Source: Lawsonibacter asaccharolyticus
Lineage (GTDB): Bacteria; Bacillota; Clostridia; Oscillospirales; Oscillospiraceae
DNA length: 64,000 bases
Assembly: GCA_003112755.1 (NCBI GenBank)
Contig: BFBT01000001.1
Coordinates: 620,001-684,000, forward strand
Direction: 5' to 3'
Below, piece after piece: positions 15,545 to 24,852 of this stretch. Under the pieces are notes generated by a model. It was not told the origin of the DNA. It searched no databases and saw only the letters and a list, made by a program, of their open reading frames with translations. The position numbers and the translations under genes are program-made. The stretch's first letter is position 1. Each line of letters begins with the position of its first letter.

Positions 15545-16036
15545 TTAGGTCTTTTCCCAGAGGCTTGTCCTCATATGTATCCAGGACACATCAATATTTT
15601 CTTTGAATTTTTCCCCGTTCACAGTTGTGGCAACGATACGGCACTGCTTGAATCCTAACCGTTTGCAATGCCATTCGATTGCATCCGCATCCTGCTGAGT
15701 CAGAACATATGATATGTTGTGGTATGGAAGGACAGTGGCGTCTTCACTACTTGGAAAGCACTGAATCAGAAGTTGCTTCCGCCAACACATGTCAAAACTC
15801 TCAATGATAACCGGTGATTGGCCTACATTATATATGTCGATAGAGTACTCAGATGCGCTTGTTTTGGTGCGCAATTCAGCCTCCACCAGTTCGCTATCTG
15901 GAGTAGAATTGAGCTTAAAGCAAAGCTTCGGTTTCGCTCTGCGGATGGCACTCACTTCGTTTAGCCCCCAGCCGATGATTACGCCAAGGATAGTGAAGAA
16001 ACCTCCAAAAATTACAGGAATTACAGAGTCACCCAT
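15545..16036 (-). CDS. Single-pass membrane protein of unknown function
   Basis: 163 residues. One N-terminal transmembrane segment (about residues 5-24: VIPVIFGGFFTILGVIIGWG) followed by a soluble domain with beta-strand character (SIDIYNVGQSPVIIESFDM). The ATG at 16036 follows AGGTGA; a GTG nine bases upstream is an alternative. Not recognised. It sits just downstream of the DUF262-HNH nuclease, so it could be an accessory of that system, without direct evidence. Confidence 0.6.
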   Translation of the reverse strand: MGDSVIPVIFGGFFTILGVIIGWGLNEVSAIRRAKPKLCFKLNSTPDSELVEAELRTKTSASEYSIDIYNVGQSPVIIESFDMCWRKQLLIQCFPSSEDATVLPYHNISYVLTQQDADAIEWHCKRLGFKQCRIVATTVNGEKFKENIDVSWIHMRTSLWEKT

Positions 16037-16091
16037 GATCATCACCTATGTCTATACAGCCCCCGATGAATATTGATGCTCGCTCCGGCTC

Positions 16092-17225
16092 TCACTTGTT
16101 TCCTTTCACGCGGTTGTGATGTTTACAAAGCATTTGTCCATTGTCAAGCTCAGTTTTTCCGCCATCAGACCAGGGTTTAATATGGTCGGCTTCCATTTCC
16201 TCTATTTTATAGTGGATTTTAGGACCACAGCGCTTGCAGAAACCTCCGCAGCGTTCATATAGAACACGCTTTTCAGATGCGGAGAATTGTCTCAGGTTTA
16301 GGCTGGACTCATCTCCGTCAAATACGAATGTATAGATTCCTTTCTTGTTCTTTACCTCGTCATTCGCCATTAACTTGGCAACCCGCTCTTCCATCTCCTT
16401 AGCATCATAATACTGCTGATGGAACTTGTGATAAAGAAGGCCCCAGTCAACCCCCTGCTGCATCTCTCTACGATAATAGTTTTTCGGGAATACTGAGTAA
16501 ACCCAGTTCATAACACGCTCATAGTATTCAAACAAGAATCCCGCATCTTCGTCCTGAGCATGAGCGGACATATACTGCTCGATACTTTTTCCCTCTTCCG
16601 CCGCTTTCCACTTGAGGACTGTTTCAAGATAATCCTGACGAATGGGAGAACCCTTCATAAGTTTATCCCAGTCATTCTTTGTGGCAGGACAATTTGATTT
16701 TGAAAAGAGTCTGCGCGCATCTGACACAAATGGACCATGGTACACAGCATTTCGGCCTTCTTGAGCATTGAGCTTCTCACCGGCAATATTAAGTACCTTA
16801 AACCACTCCAGTTTTTCCTCGTCTGTACCATCGGAACAGAAATATACCTGCATTTCGTAGTCCCTAAACTGTCTACCACGATCCTTGTCCCTGATGTTTC
16901 CGTAGGAGATGATGTCCCCACGAAAATCTGTAGAAAAAGCGCCATCCATATATTCGCAAATTGAGAGCGTTCTCTGCTGACCGTCAAGCAATTCGAAGGT
17001 CCCGTCATCATTGACAATCCAGTAAATCGAGTTCAATGGGAATCCTTTGAGAATGGTGTTAACTACCTCTTCCTGCTGCTTTGGCTTATATACAAATTCA
17101 CGCTGATATGGCGGGCGGCAAATCAATCTGCCTCCATATGCTACAGCCCCGTTCTCGCCGTCGTTTCTATAGCCCTCGAATAATTCTGCGAGACGAATTG
17201 TATGAGGTTCAATACGCATGGCCAT
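16092..17225 (-). CDS. DUF262 protein with C-terminal HNH nuclease
   Basis: 377 residues. The N-terminal DUF262 (ParB/sulfiredoxin-like NTPase) domain shows PPYQREFVY (38-46) and ELLDGQQRTLS (78-88). The C-terminal 55 residues are an HNH zinc endonuclease: CGGFCKRCG, ADHIKPWSDGG, LDNGQMLCKHHN. DUF262-HNH proteins are restriction-type nucleases related to GmrSD. The start codon overlaps the stop of the EcoRI-family methylase (TAATG), so the two are coupled and probably form a restriction-modification pair, the methylase protecting host sites. Confidence 0.88.
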   Translation of the reverse strand: MAMRIEPHTIRLAELFEGYRNDGENGAVAYGGRLICRPPYQREFVYKPKQQEEVVNTILKGFPLNSIYWIVNDDGTFELLDGQQRTLSICEYMDGAFSTDFRGDIISYGNIRDKDRGRQFRDYEMQVYFCSDGTDEEKLEWFKVLNIAGEKLNAQEGRNAVYHGPFVSDARRLFSKSNCPATKNDWDKLMKGSPIRQDYLETVLKWKAAEEGKSIEQYMSAHAQDEDAGFLFEYYERVMNWVYSVFPKNYYRREMQQGVDWGLLYHKFHQQYYDAKEMEERVAKLMANDEVKNKKGIYTFVFDGDESSLNLRQFSASEKRVLYERCGGFCKRCGPKIHYKIEEMEADHIKPWSDGGKTELDNGQMLCKHHNRVKGNK

Positions 17226-18280
17226 TAGATGTTCCTCCTCGGCTTGGGATTTTTGTTTCTAATAATAACTCTCTCGTAATATGAAACGGCGTTCCCGTTT
17301 GCATCAATGCCAACCAGAGATTTCATGTTCGCAGTGATATGTCCAGTCCCTCCCTGACTTCTATATAGATCAACCCACTCTGGCCCTATAACACGAATAC
17401 CAGGCAAGGTCTCTGGATTACTCATAATGCCGACCAGCTCAAACTGGTCGGTATCAAGCTTGTCAAAAATACTGATTGGAACACCCATTTCTCCTTCGTA
17501 ATCACAGGGGATCTTATTTACGGATTCGACATCAATCGCATCGTAGTTCAAATACTTTGGATTCTGATCTGGAGAATAATAGTTTCCTTCCAGGGAAACT
17601 CCTCCCTGATGCTGAACAGACTTTAGATTGGTGAACCAGCGAACGCCAGCAACATTTACAATTGTGAACCCGTCTTCCTCCCGTGCATTCTTGCTTTCAG
17701 CAATAGTTCCCTTTGGTAAGCGCATCCACATTCCTCCGCTGTGAATCGACCTTCCAAGCCACACCTTTTCATCTTTAATATATGGAAAAATCTCCTTTGC
17801 TTTGCAAGCAGTCTTGTTTCCAATGATCAAGAACTTCTTATCATGTTCAATTAGCTGCGCCATATATTCCCTGAAAAGAGAAAAGGGTGGATTTGTTACC
17901 ACAATGTCTGCCTCGTCCAAAAGCTTAATGCATTCTCTCGATCGGAAGTCACCGTTGCAAACAAGTTCCGTCTTCACTAGATCAGCAACCGTAACCTCGC
18001 CATCGCCATCAGAATCACCATCGATAGAGATGGAATAAGAGTGATTCTCCTTGTTGGGTTCATAATGTGTTGCCATGAGCTTTCTCAGCCCCAATTCACG
18101 AAAATTGCGGCAGAAATACTGAACGAACTCAGACTCCCAAGGGTCATCACAATTGCAGTAGACGGTTTTCCCTGCAAATTCATCTCGATAAAACCTTAGT
18201 TCGGCCTCAATGTCTTGTCGCCGTGTATAAAACTCGTCATATTTCTTTGCTTTTGCGGCATTCAATCCGCTGTTAGACAT
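17225..18280 (-). CDS. EcoRI-family adenine-specific DNA methyltransferase
   Basis: 351 residues. Matches the EcoRI modification methylase family: YCNCDDPWES (41-50), the catalytic NPPF (120-123) in DIVVTNPPFSLF, and GNKTACKAKEIFPYIKD, all conserved in that family. Transfers a methyl group from SAM to N6 of adenine. The start at ATG 18280 has GGAGGGCG upstream. It is coupled to the DUF262-HNH nuclease downstream; upstream lies a GmrSD-type protein, so this methylase may serve one or both. Confidence 0.9.
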   Translation of the reverse strand: MSNSGLNAAKAKKYDEFYTRRQDIEAELRFYRDEFAGKTVYCNCDDPWESEFVQYFCRNFRELGLRKLMATHYEPNKENHSYSISIDGDSDGDGEVTVADLVKTELVCNGDFRSRECIKLLDEADIVVTNPPFSLFREYMAQLIEHDKKFLIIGNKTACKAKEIFPYIKDEKVWLGRSIHSGGMWMRLPKGTIAESKNAREEDGFTIVNVAGVRWFTNLKSVQHQGGVSLEGNYYSPDQNPKYLNYDAIDVESVNKIPCDYEGEMGVPISIFDKLDTDQFELVGIMSNPETLPGIRVIGPEWVDLYRSQGGTGHITANMKSLVGIDANGNAVSYYERVIIRNKNPKPRRNI

Positions 18281-18351
18281 ACAATCGCCCTCCAACTTGC
18301 TACTACTATTTGTGTCATTGTCAATATAGTTTCTGCCTGAAAAATCCTAGA

Positions 18352-20895
18352 CTAGATAAGATAAGGTTGCATAGCAGACAGCAGTTTCTTTGCCTGTTGT
18401 GTATGGAAAGTAACCATCGCATCCCAGTCATCCTCTTTAGTAATGCTGACCTCCGTCATCTTGTCATAGATTCGGCAACCCCTAACACCATCTTGGCAAA
18501 CCCAAGTTAGTGCCTTGCCGTAGGCCGTTTCAATCTCGGAACGATGGTTTTCAAGCAGTCTGTATACCGCCCGATTCTTATCATAATCGCCCTGATCAAT
18601 GTAGATTTCCACACGCGCAGAATCGAAGTTTGCCACACAAGAAATCAAAACGCCCGGTTTATTGGTGCCGCCATAAACCGCGTTATTCTTTTGAGGATTC
18701 GCATTCTGGAAACTGCCGGTTGTCTTCTGGATCAACGGCAGGGCTTTCTCCCAGTACTTTCTTCTGATCTTATGGCGCTCTGCCTCGTCTTCAGATCCAG
18801 TGTCTTTTGCATCATCAAGAAAGAACACCAGATCGGATGGATCCTGCTTGTACTGCTCCAAGAACTTCCGCAGTAGATTGATCTTATACTGCGTGGTTGT
18901 GCCAGTCCAAACATATATATCTTCGTCCACCTTAACGCAACTAGTGTAATTGTCAGATGTTCTGCTGACATGAATGGAAAGATCCACACTATCATCAGCA
19001 TCGGCAAGATAATTAAGATAAGACTTGTCCGCATTATGGAGTTCTTTCAGAACAGCAGCATACATTTCAGCCCAAGATGTTGTGTCATGCTCTATGCCAC
19101 GGAACCTGTATTTGACGAGGGTCCGCCCTGTGAGGTTTATTTCATCATCAAGGGCCACTTCATCATATTGCTTTTGCGGTGGCGTATACGAACTTGCCGC
19201 ATATGGCCAGAGTTGGATTGCCTGTTGAGTCAGATATCCACATCGTTCTTCTAATTCAGCCAGTCCCCAGTGTTCCTTTTGCGCTACGCGCTGATTCATC
19301 TTTATCCCGCTCTGAAGATATCCATCCTGCATGGTTTTCTTTTCGGAGAATGGGCTATTACTGTACTTTGAGTTGTATGCTGTCAGGGTGAGATTTGCAA
19401 GGCGATGAAGCCAATCGCTATGGATAGTCTCCGCATCGTCTTTCAATTCGCTAATCCAGACCGGAGTGAGCTTTTGAGGCATGATATGTTCAATGGTATA
19501 TTCTCCGCTATCCAAACGGCCATAGATTTCTTTATATTCGCTGCTATCACCATTCTCCAATCTTTCGAATAGATAGGCCTTATACCGAGGTGGCATAGCA
19601 TAGATGTTCTTGTTTTTCAGTCCCTCGGCAAATGCCTCGTCATCAGGGAATGCCGCCTTCTCCTTCTTGGAAGTCAACACATATTTCAGCTTTTCGATGA
19701 ACATGTTGTAGGTTCCATCAAAACGCCTGATGTCGGAGCTGAGTGTCAGGAAAACCTTCGCCAGTGTATTGGAGGGAAGATCACAGATAATTCGGCGCAG
19801 CAAATAGGACTCTACGATCCGGCAGGTCTCAGTGACCTCGTCTACAGTCAATATGCCTTCCTCCTGGAGCCGCAGCACCTCCATCAAGAAGGGGCGAGTA
19901 ACACTGCTCTCAAACCGATTCAAACGGAAAATGGATGCTTTCAGTTTCGTGGGGAAGCTCTGGTGGCCGACCAGCAGTTTGTTGTACCGCTTGGCATAAG
20001 CCAGGAGATCCTTCATGATTTCTTCCATCTCACCGGTACGCTTATCGGCAAACGCCTTAAAATCGGTGTAGATGTCTTTCATGCTGGAGATTTTCTTATT
20101 CTTGATGCTTAGATAGTCACGGATGAATGGGCTGACATCGTAGGAATTGTTCTGCTTATCGTAGCCCGCATTCTTCTCAATGGGGTTCCAGTAACTATCG
20201 TAGTAACGCTCCTGTTCCTCAATGTCGAGGCCCATCAGGACGAAGTTCCGGATTTTGTCGCCCTCATTCAGTTCGAGTCCGGTAGAGTTGAGGCTCTCAA
20301 AAACGAGCTGAGGATCATCGTCAGGAGGTGTCAGCGTGATGTCGATGATCTGCAGCTTTTCAACGGCCTTGAAGAGCTGGTCGATTGTAATGGCTTGCTT
20401 TTGGATCTCATTGTAGAAGAATAGATAGTTCTGAGTGATGTTTGAAGAGCGTGCGAAGTTTTCGGGATCTCCCCACAGGCGATCATAGGCATCCTGGTCA
20501 CCCTTGATAGGTTTCAATTTGACCTTTCGGTTCTTAGGGTTAATCTCATCCACCAAGTATTTCTTGGTGATCTGCGCATAAAGAGTATCGTCCTCAGGAA
20601 CAACCTTTCCATCTTTGATCAGATTGGCCATAGCCAAAAGGAGCAGGGAAACGGTCGTAATGCGCTGCTGGCCATCAATGACGAGGTAGTCAGAACTACT
20701 GCCCATAGGGTCGCTTACAGACACGATGCCGCCAAAGAAGTGCCACCGCTTCTTGTTTTGGATCGTCCGAACAAGATCCTGGTACAGCTTTCTACAGTGC
20801 TCCTCGCGCCAATCATAGTTTCGCTGATAGACAGGAATGATCAGCTTGTCCGCATTTTTCAAATAATGAGTAAGAAGTTTTCCTTGGCCGTTCAT
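18352..20895 (-). CDS. GmrSD-type DUF262-DUF1524 restriction protein
   Basis: 847 residues. The N-terminal DUF262 domain has QRNYDW (24-29) and VIDGQQRITT (72-81); the DUF1524 HNH-like nuclease segment is near residues 470-550 (YTIEHIMPQKLTP, then HRLANLTLTAYNSKYSN); the last 250 residues contain a DUF5655-like part (LNADKSYLNYLAD-type region) and an additional DUF4268-like end. GmrSD enzymes are NTP-dependent type IV restriction systems that cut modified, for example glucosylated, phage DNA. Its start overlaps the HTH gene by 4 bases. Confidence 0.88.
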   Translation of the reverse strand: MNGQGKLLTHYLKNADKLIIPVYQRNYDWREEHCRKLYQDLVRTIQNKKRWHFFGGIVSVSDPMGSSSDYLVIDGQQRITTVSLLLLAMANLIKDGKVVPEDDTLYAQITKKYLVDEINPKNRKVKLKPIKGDQDAYDRLWGDPENFARSSNITQNYLFFYNEIQKQAITIDQLFKAVEKLQIIDITLTPPDDDPQLVFESLNSTGLELNEGDKIRNFVLMGLDIEEQERYYDSYWNPIEKNAGYDKQNNSYDVSPFIRDYLSIKNKKISSMKDIYTDFKAFADKRTGEMEEIMKDLLAYAKRYNKLLVGHQSFPTKLKASIFRLNRFESSVTRPFLMEVLRLQEEGILTVDEVTETCRIVESYLLRRIICDLPSNTLAKVFLTLSSDIRRFDGTYNMFIEKLKYVLTSKKEKAAFPDDEAFAEGLKNKNIYAMPPRYKAYLFERLENGDSSEYKEIYGRLDSGEYTIEHIMPQKLTPVWISELKDDAETIHSDWLHRLANLTLTAYNSKYSNSPFSEKKTMQDGYLQSGIKMNQRVAQKEHWGLAELEERCGYLTQQAIQLWPYAASSYTPPQKQYDEVALDDEINLTGRTLVKYRFRGIEHDTTSWAEMYAAVLKELHNADKSYLNYLADADDSVDLSIHVSRTSDNYTSCVKVDEDIYVWTGTTTQYKINLLRKFLEQYKQDPSDLVFFLDDAKDTGSEDEAERHKIRRKYWEKALPLIQKTTGSFQNANPQKNNAVYGGTNKPGVLISCVANFDSARVEIYIDQGDYDKNRAVYRLLENHRSEIETAYGKALTWVCQDGVRGCRIYDKMTEVSITKEDDWDAMVTFHTQQAKKLLSAMQPYLI

Positions 20896-21137
20896 GACTT
20901 ACCCTCCAGCCCATCAGTGGCGTTCTTCTTTCCGGGTTTCTTATATTTCTCGGAGTAACCGATATACTTTCCGCTCTTTATTCTGGCATCCACTGGCTTT
21001 TCTGCGTCTTTTGGAAGGAGCCAACAATAACCAGCACGCTCTGCGCCCGGTATCCGCCCTTGAGAGCAAAGCGTTTGAATACGCCTGTTAGATAGGTTCC
21101 ATTTAGTTGCTGCTTCGCTTATGGTCATATAATCCAT
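20892..21137 (-). CDS. Helix-turn-helix protein upstream of the GmrSD gene
   Basis: 81 residues: MTISEAATKWNLSNRRIQTL is an excisionase/MerR-like helix-turn-helix, followed by a wing ending in WLLPKDAEKP. Such proteins commonly head GmrSD and related defence operons in Firmicutes, probably as the regulator. It overlaps the DUF262-DUF1524 gene by 4 bases. Confidence 0.8.
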   Translation of the reverse strand: MDYMTISEAATKWNLSNRRIQTLCSQGRIPGAERAGYCWLLPKDAEKPVDARIKSGKYIGYSEKYKKPGKKNATDGLEGKS

Positions 21138-21149
21138 CTTGACACCTCA

Positions 21150-21185
21150 CACAAAACAAAGAGGCCCTGTCGTGGCAGAACCTCT
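21150..21185 (-). terminator. Terminator-like hairpin after the first CoiA-like gene
   Basis: On minus AGAGG (21185-21181) pairs with CCTCT (21164-21160), with additional pairing inside, followed by TTGTTTTG. It would end the upstream CoiA-like transcript before the HTH/GmrSD operon. Confidence 0.45.
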
Positions 21186-21276
21186 AAATGGCTGCCAAAG
21201 TACGCAGCTGTAAAACTATCAAGTATCAAGTTAATAATACACCATCATGCGAATAATATCAAGCCAGCTATGTGGA

Positions 21277-22473
21277 TTAGCTACGACCATTTCGTGAACA
21301 ATCGGCACAGACTCCCTGGTTTGCACCTCCCTTGCCACCGTAATAGGACATCTGCGCATCCTGCTTAATTCGGCCGCAAACCGTACACATGATCCATCGC
21401 CGATTGTAGTGATCCACTGTCCATTCTTCAGAGGACGGGTCATAGCTCTGGCAGATCCGGATATATTCCGCATCCAGATCCTCTTGCGTAGGACCGGCTG
21501 GGACCACAGGCCTAGCAGCATACGGTGTTGGACGAGTATAGACTGATCTTCGCTCGAAAGATCTTTCTCGTTCTTCACGCAGCCGGATCTCTTCTTCATT
21601 CGTTCTCCTGATCTTATCGATGTAGAATAGCCGATCTTGCAAATCTCTCTTGAAGTCTTCTTTCTTTTGAATTCCCGCACCTGCAACGCAGAGGCAGCAA
21701 GGTGGCTGCGCAACATTGAAATGACAATGGGCACAATCGATCCACCGAGCAGAATACTTGCCCTTATATTTTCCAAATGAAATCGGGCACAGGTTGCCGG
21801 TTCCATGCTCCGGGGGCGAAACCGCTACAGCGTAGTACTTTTGCTTCCACTGTTCTTCCAGACGGCTGAAGACCCATTCGGTACGGTCGTTATCTTGAAG
21901 TACGCTTTGAAGCCTATCTGGGGTAAACTCCGTATCTTGTTCAATCTTCGGCATGGAGATTAACAAAAGCGAGTAGTCCTCCGCTTTTGCTTCTTCTGCC
22001 AGTTCCACCCTATCATCGTCATCATAATAGCGGTCAAAATCCAACAGGATTCTTAACGGTGTCCCTTGCATGGTCACGCGTAGCAGCGGTGGATAAGACA
22101 GGGGTTCGCACTCGAAAGCGACAGAGTCAATCTTCAATCTTCGTGCTTCCTGCAAAAGTTCTGGATCATGCCATGCTGGGAACCGCAACATCACTGGGGG
22201 CAACGTCAAAAAGCCACTCTGCTTCAACGCTTCGGCAAACGCCTTATAGATGGCCATCTCGCTTGCATACATACACTCGTAATTTGAAACATGAGCAAAG
22301 TGGTGGCGCCGCCGCGTTCCTTTTCGTGCCTCAAATGGTTGCAGACAAGCTGCACAGATGCAGTTACACTTTTGACCGCTGGGCACCTCGGAGATATGTT
22401 TCAACTCGCCGGTTAGCTTATTGACACCGAAATAGATATGACTCGCTGAACGCTTTTTGATGTTCTTTGCCAT
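21277..22473 (-). CDS. CoiA-like protein with N-terminal zinc finger (1)
   Basis: About 398 residues. Residues 35-65 (CICAACLQPFEARKG, then HHFAHVS) form the metal-binding N-terminal domain of competence protein CoiA-like proteins. The middle is predicted nuclease-like (LLDFDRYYDDDDRVELAEE) without a clear catalytic set, and more cysteine pairs follow (CAHCHF, CCLC, CTVC, CADC). CoiA was linked to DNA uptake, but most members of this broad family are on mobile elements with unknown roles. A second CoiA-like gene lies 0.4 kb upstream in the same direction. Confidence 0.7.
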   Translation of the reverse strand: MAKNIKKRSASHIYFGVNKLTGELKHISEVPSGQKCNCICAACLQPFEARKGTRRRHHFAHVSNYECMYASEMAIYKAFAEALKQSGFLTLPPVMLRFPAWHDPELLQEARRLKIDSVAFECEPLSYPPLLRVTMQGTPLRILLDFDRYYDDDDRVELAEEAKAEDYSLLLISMPKIEQDTEFTPDRLQSVLQDNDRTEWVFSRLEEQWKQKYYAVAVSPPEHGTGNLCPISFGKYKGKYSARWIDCAHCHFNVAQPPCCLCVAGAGIQKKEDFKRDLQDRLFYIDKIRRTNEEEIRLREERERSFERRSVYTRPTPYAARPVVPAGPTQEDLDAEYIRICQSYDPSSEEWTVDHYNRRWIMCTVCGRIKQDAQMSYYGGKGGANQGVCADCSRNGRS

Positions 22474-22512
22474 ATGCACCTCGCTATATTCTACCGAGAT
22501 TATCTTTGAAGA

Positions 22513-22887
22513 TCACTTGCGTTCGAATACAAAACTGATACGGTCTTGGTATTCAGGCAACTGCTCCAGATAGACATTAAGGCGCCGTGCTACCTCAGTA
22601 CGCTCCAATGCTGACGCTTCTACCGGGCTTAGGTCGTGTCCACCTTCCTCCATGATATCCACTGCCATTTCATACAGCAGCTTATCCAGAAGCTCTTCGG
22701 GGCTATCAATTGCAAGGCAGTCCATGTCGCCGACAGTACCACGGCAACTATCGATGCTGATGTAGATATACCCAACCTTACCAGACCATACAATATCGAA
22801 GTATGGAGTTGTTTTGATGTACTCGGAGAATACGCTCATGACTCGTTCAATGGCCTCTTTCACGCTGGTGTCATATTCCTTTTTCAT
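22513..22887 (-). CDS. Small unknown protein between the CoiA-like genes
   Basis: 124 residues from the ATG at 22887, which has GGAGG upstream; longer frames start inside the preceding gene. Acidic, mixed alpha/beta (VGYIYISIDSCRGTVGDM, then a helical YEMAVDIMEEGG). Not recognised. Same operon as the two CoiA-like genes. Confidence 0.6.
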   Translation of the reverse strand: MKKEYDTSVKEAIERVMSVFSEYIKTTPYFDIVWSGKVGYIYISIDSCRGTVGDMDCLAIDSPEELLDKLLYEMAVDIMEEGGHDLSPVEASALERTEVARRLNVYLEQLPEYQDRISFVFERK

Positions 22888-22900
22888 GTCGGAGTCCTCC

Positions 22901-23854
22901 TTAAAATCGAATGAATGGGAGATGCACCTCTCCATACTTATCCGCTTCATGGATAATGCGAGGATAAGCACAGTAGAAGAACAAACCTCCTTGCCTATAA
23001 TCCGTTCCTGTCCGGAACTCGTTGATTAAATTGTTCTGACATTCCCGGCATTGGTTGTTATGCCAATCGTGCGTTTTCGGGCATATGTACCAGTCCCGTG
23101 GATTACCCTTGATTCGGCTGCACTTCGGCGCATAGGGTTGGTTATCACGGAGGAAGGCATCAAACCGCTTCCGCTTGCTCAACAGAATGTTTTGTAGGCC
23201 GTCTTCAGTAAAAAGATCTGGCGCAAAACCATCATCAATGAAGAATCGGCGATAGTCAGCATACCCGTCATCGTCTACGATCGCCCACTCCACCTTCACG
23301 AGCCATTCGCAACCGTCGTCATCATGGTCTTCGGTGAGCTGCAGAACGACTGCTATATCTGTGGATCGCTGAGGAACAACTGAAGCGAGCGCGCGATTCG
23401 GCCACTTCCACACAAACTTGTTCTCATCATCCAGGCTGCTGGAGATATACTCATTCCCAAAGGCGTAGGTCTCATCGAACACCCAAATCACCTTATAGTC
23501 GGCCCTCGTGTAGAACTTATTGCGCCGTTCAAATTCACCGGCAGAAATCGGACTGTGCTGAAACTCAATGACATAGCCGCCCATCAAGATGTCTGCACGA
23601 TGGCATTCGCCCCTGTGTTCCACGACAATCTCACGAACATTTTCGGGAAAACGCGATTGCCATCCTCGGTGCCATTCAGACATATCGTATTTCCAGTCAT
23701 CCATACACGAGGTCACATGAGCGAAGTGCCACGAATTGACTTCGCCCTGGCGAGGAATCACCTGGTTGCCGCACACAGGACAGTAATACTCTTGCCCCTT
23801 CTCTGCATCGAATGCGTGAACGCGGTGATGATCCGCTGTCAAAGCATATTCCAA
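22901..23854 (-). CDS. CoiA-like protein with nuclease domain (2)
   Basis: 317 residues. The N-terminus has YYCPVCGNQVIPRQG followed by WHFAHVTSC, the zinc-binding CoiA domain. Residues about 85-115 (HRADILMGGYVIEFQHSPIS, then RRNKFY) give the PD-(D/E)xK-like core D, E-F-Q and the conserved SPIS-ERN helix of CoiA nucleases. The C-terminus has a second C-x2-C group. Probable DNA nuclease or DNA-processing protein; a role in competence is not shown. Confidence 0.8.
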   Translation of the reverse strand: MEYALTADHHRVHAFDAEKGQEYYCPVCGNQVIPRQGEVNSWHFAHVTSCMDDWKYDMSEWHRGWQSRFPENVREIVVEHRGECHRADILMGGYVIEFQHSPISAGEFERRNKFYTRADYKVIWVFDETYAFGNEYISSSLDDENKFVWKWPNRALASVVPQRSTDIAVVLQLTEDHDDDGCEWLVKVEWAIVDDDGYADYRRFFIDDGFAPDLFTEDGLQNILLSKRKRFDAFLRDNQPYAPKCSRIKGNPRDWYICPKTHDWHNNQCRECQNNLINEFRTGTDYRQGGLFFYCAYPRIIHEADKYGEVHLPFIRF

Positions 23855-23878
23855 AGTGATCCCTCCTCACAGAATAAT

Positions 23879-24847
23879 CTAATCACTGTCTTCTTGGCTG
23901 CTCGCGTCTCTCTGGAAGCCATACTCAAAAAAGCACATGTCCAGGATTTTGGCTGCCGGATACTCAATTCGGCTGCCGCAATGTTTCCGGAGCTTTTCAA
24001 ACTCATCCTCATGGTCAAGATACAGGTTGCCAAGGGTTCGGATGGATTTCGCACTGAATACTTGGGGTGCTGCACCGGTATCAGCAAGAGCCTTTTTGAA
24101 ATACCGATCATAGGCGGGTACGCAGCCCACAGTACCCAGCAAGATCTTGGTAAGCAAGGTATCCGTTGGGATGCCGGCACCGGACGCCACATAAGCTTCT
24201 GTAATGCTCTCGCTAAGTTTCATGATGCGGTCGGCATAATACTCCTGCGAGAGTTTCTCGGGAGAAAGGTCCCAGAGATCATCCCACTCCGGCTGATAAA
24301 TCAAACGGACAACATCCGCATGGATCTTGTAATCCTTCTGCATGAGGAAAGAGTTTCGAAGCATACCCCAACTGGCCAAATACCAAGCCAAGTGCAGGCA
24401 GAGATAGTCGATCGTGGCGTCAATCTGCGGGCGCCTATTCAGCCGAAACGCTTCATGGCAGTACTCCCAAGAGAGATACCGGTGATGTGGATCATCCTTC
24501 ATACTGTCATAGCACTCGTATCCGGCTTGAATGGCTTCAGCAAGTTTTTTCTGATCCACAACACGATAGGGCGGCTTACTATGGTGCGTGTGGCCCTGTA
24601 CTTCGCCTTTCCTGAATACGACCCATTGTTCCTCTAAACTAATGGAATCCACGACATATCCCGCACTGATCCAGCTGGAGCAAAAGGATGCAGGGTTTGA
24701 GAGATTTGCCCAGGATGGTCTGTTCTTATATGCGTGGTTAGGGATTGGGATGATCTGGTTCAACTCATCGAAAGTCAGCTTAACAGAGTCTCCTCCGTGT
24801 TCCTTCAGCCAATTTCCAAGTGGAGCATATTTCTCTCCAATAGCCAT
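23879..24847 (-). CDS. Unknown protein with DUF7662-like N-terminus
   Basis: About 322 residues. The first 85 residues (KYAPLGNWLKEHGGDSVKLT, then PSWANL and the GYVVDSISLEEQWVVF pattern) look like the DUF7662 domain often found fused to varied partners. The remaining 235 residues are helical and contain SWEYCHEAFR and WYLASWGMLRNSFL; not recognised. The ORF can also start at GTG 24856, overlapping the YhaM-like gene by 4 bases, so the two are coupled. Confidence 0.6.
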   Translation of the reverse strand: MAIGEKYAPLGNWLKEHGGDSVKLTFDELNQIIPIPNHAYKNRPSWANLSNPASFCSSWISAGYVVDSISLEEQWVVFRKGEVQGHTHHSKPPYRVVDQKKLAEAIQAGYECYDSMKDDPHHRYLSWEYCHEAFRLNRRPQIDATIDYLCLHLAWYLASWGMLRNSFLMQKDYKIHADVVRLIYQPEWDDLWDLSPEKLSQEYYADRIMKLSESITEAYVASGAGIPTDTLLTKILLGTVGCVPAYDRYFKKALADTGAAPQVFSAKSIRTLGNLYLDHEDEFEKLRKHCGSRIEYPAAKILDMCFFEYGFQRDASSQEDSD

Positions 24848-24852
24848 ATCCG

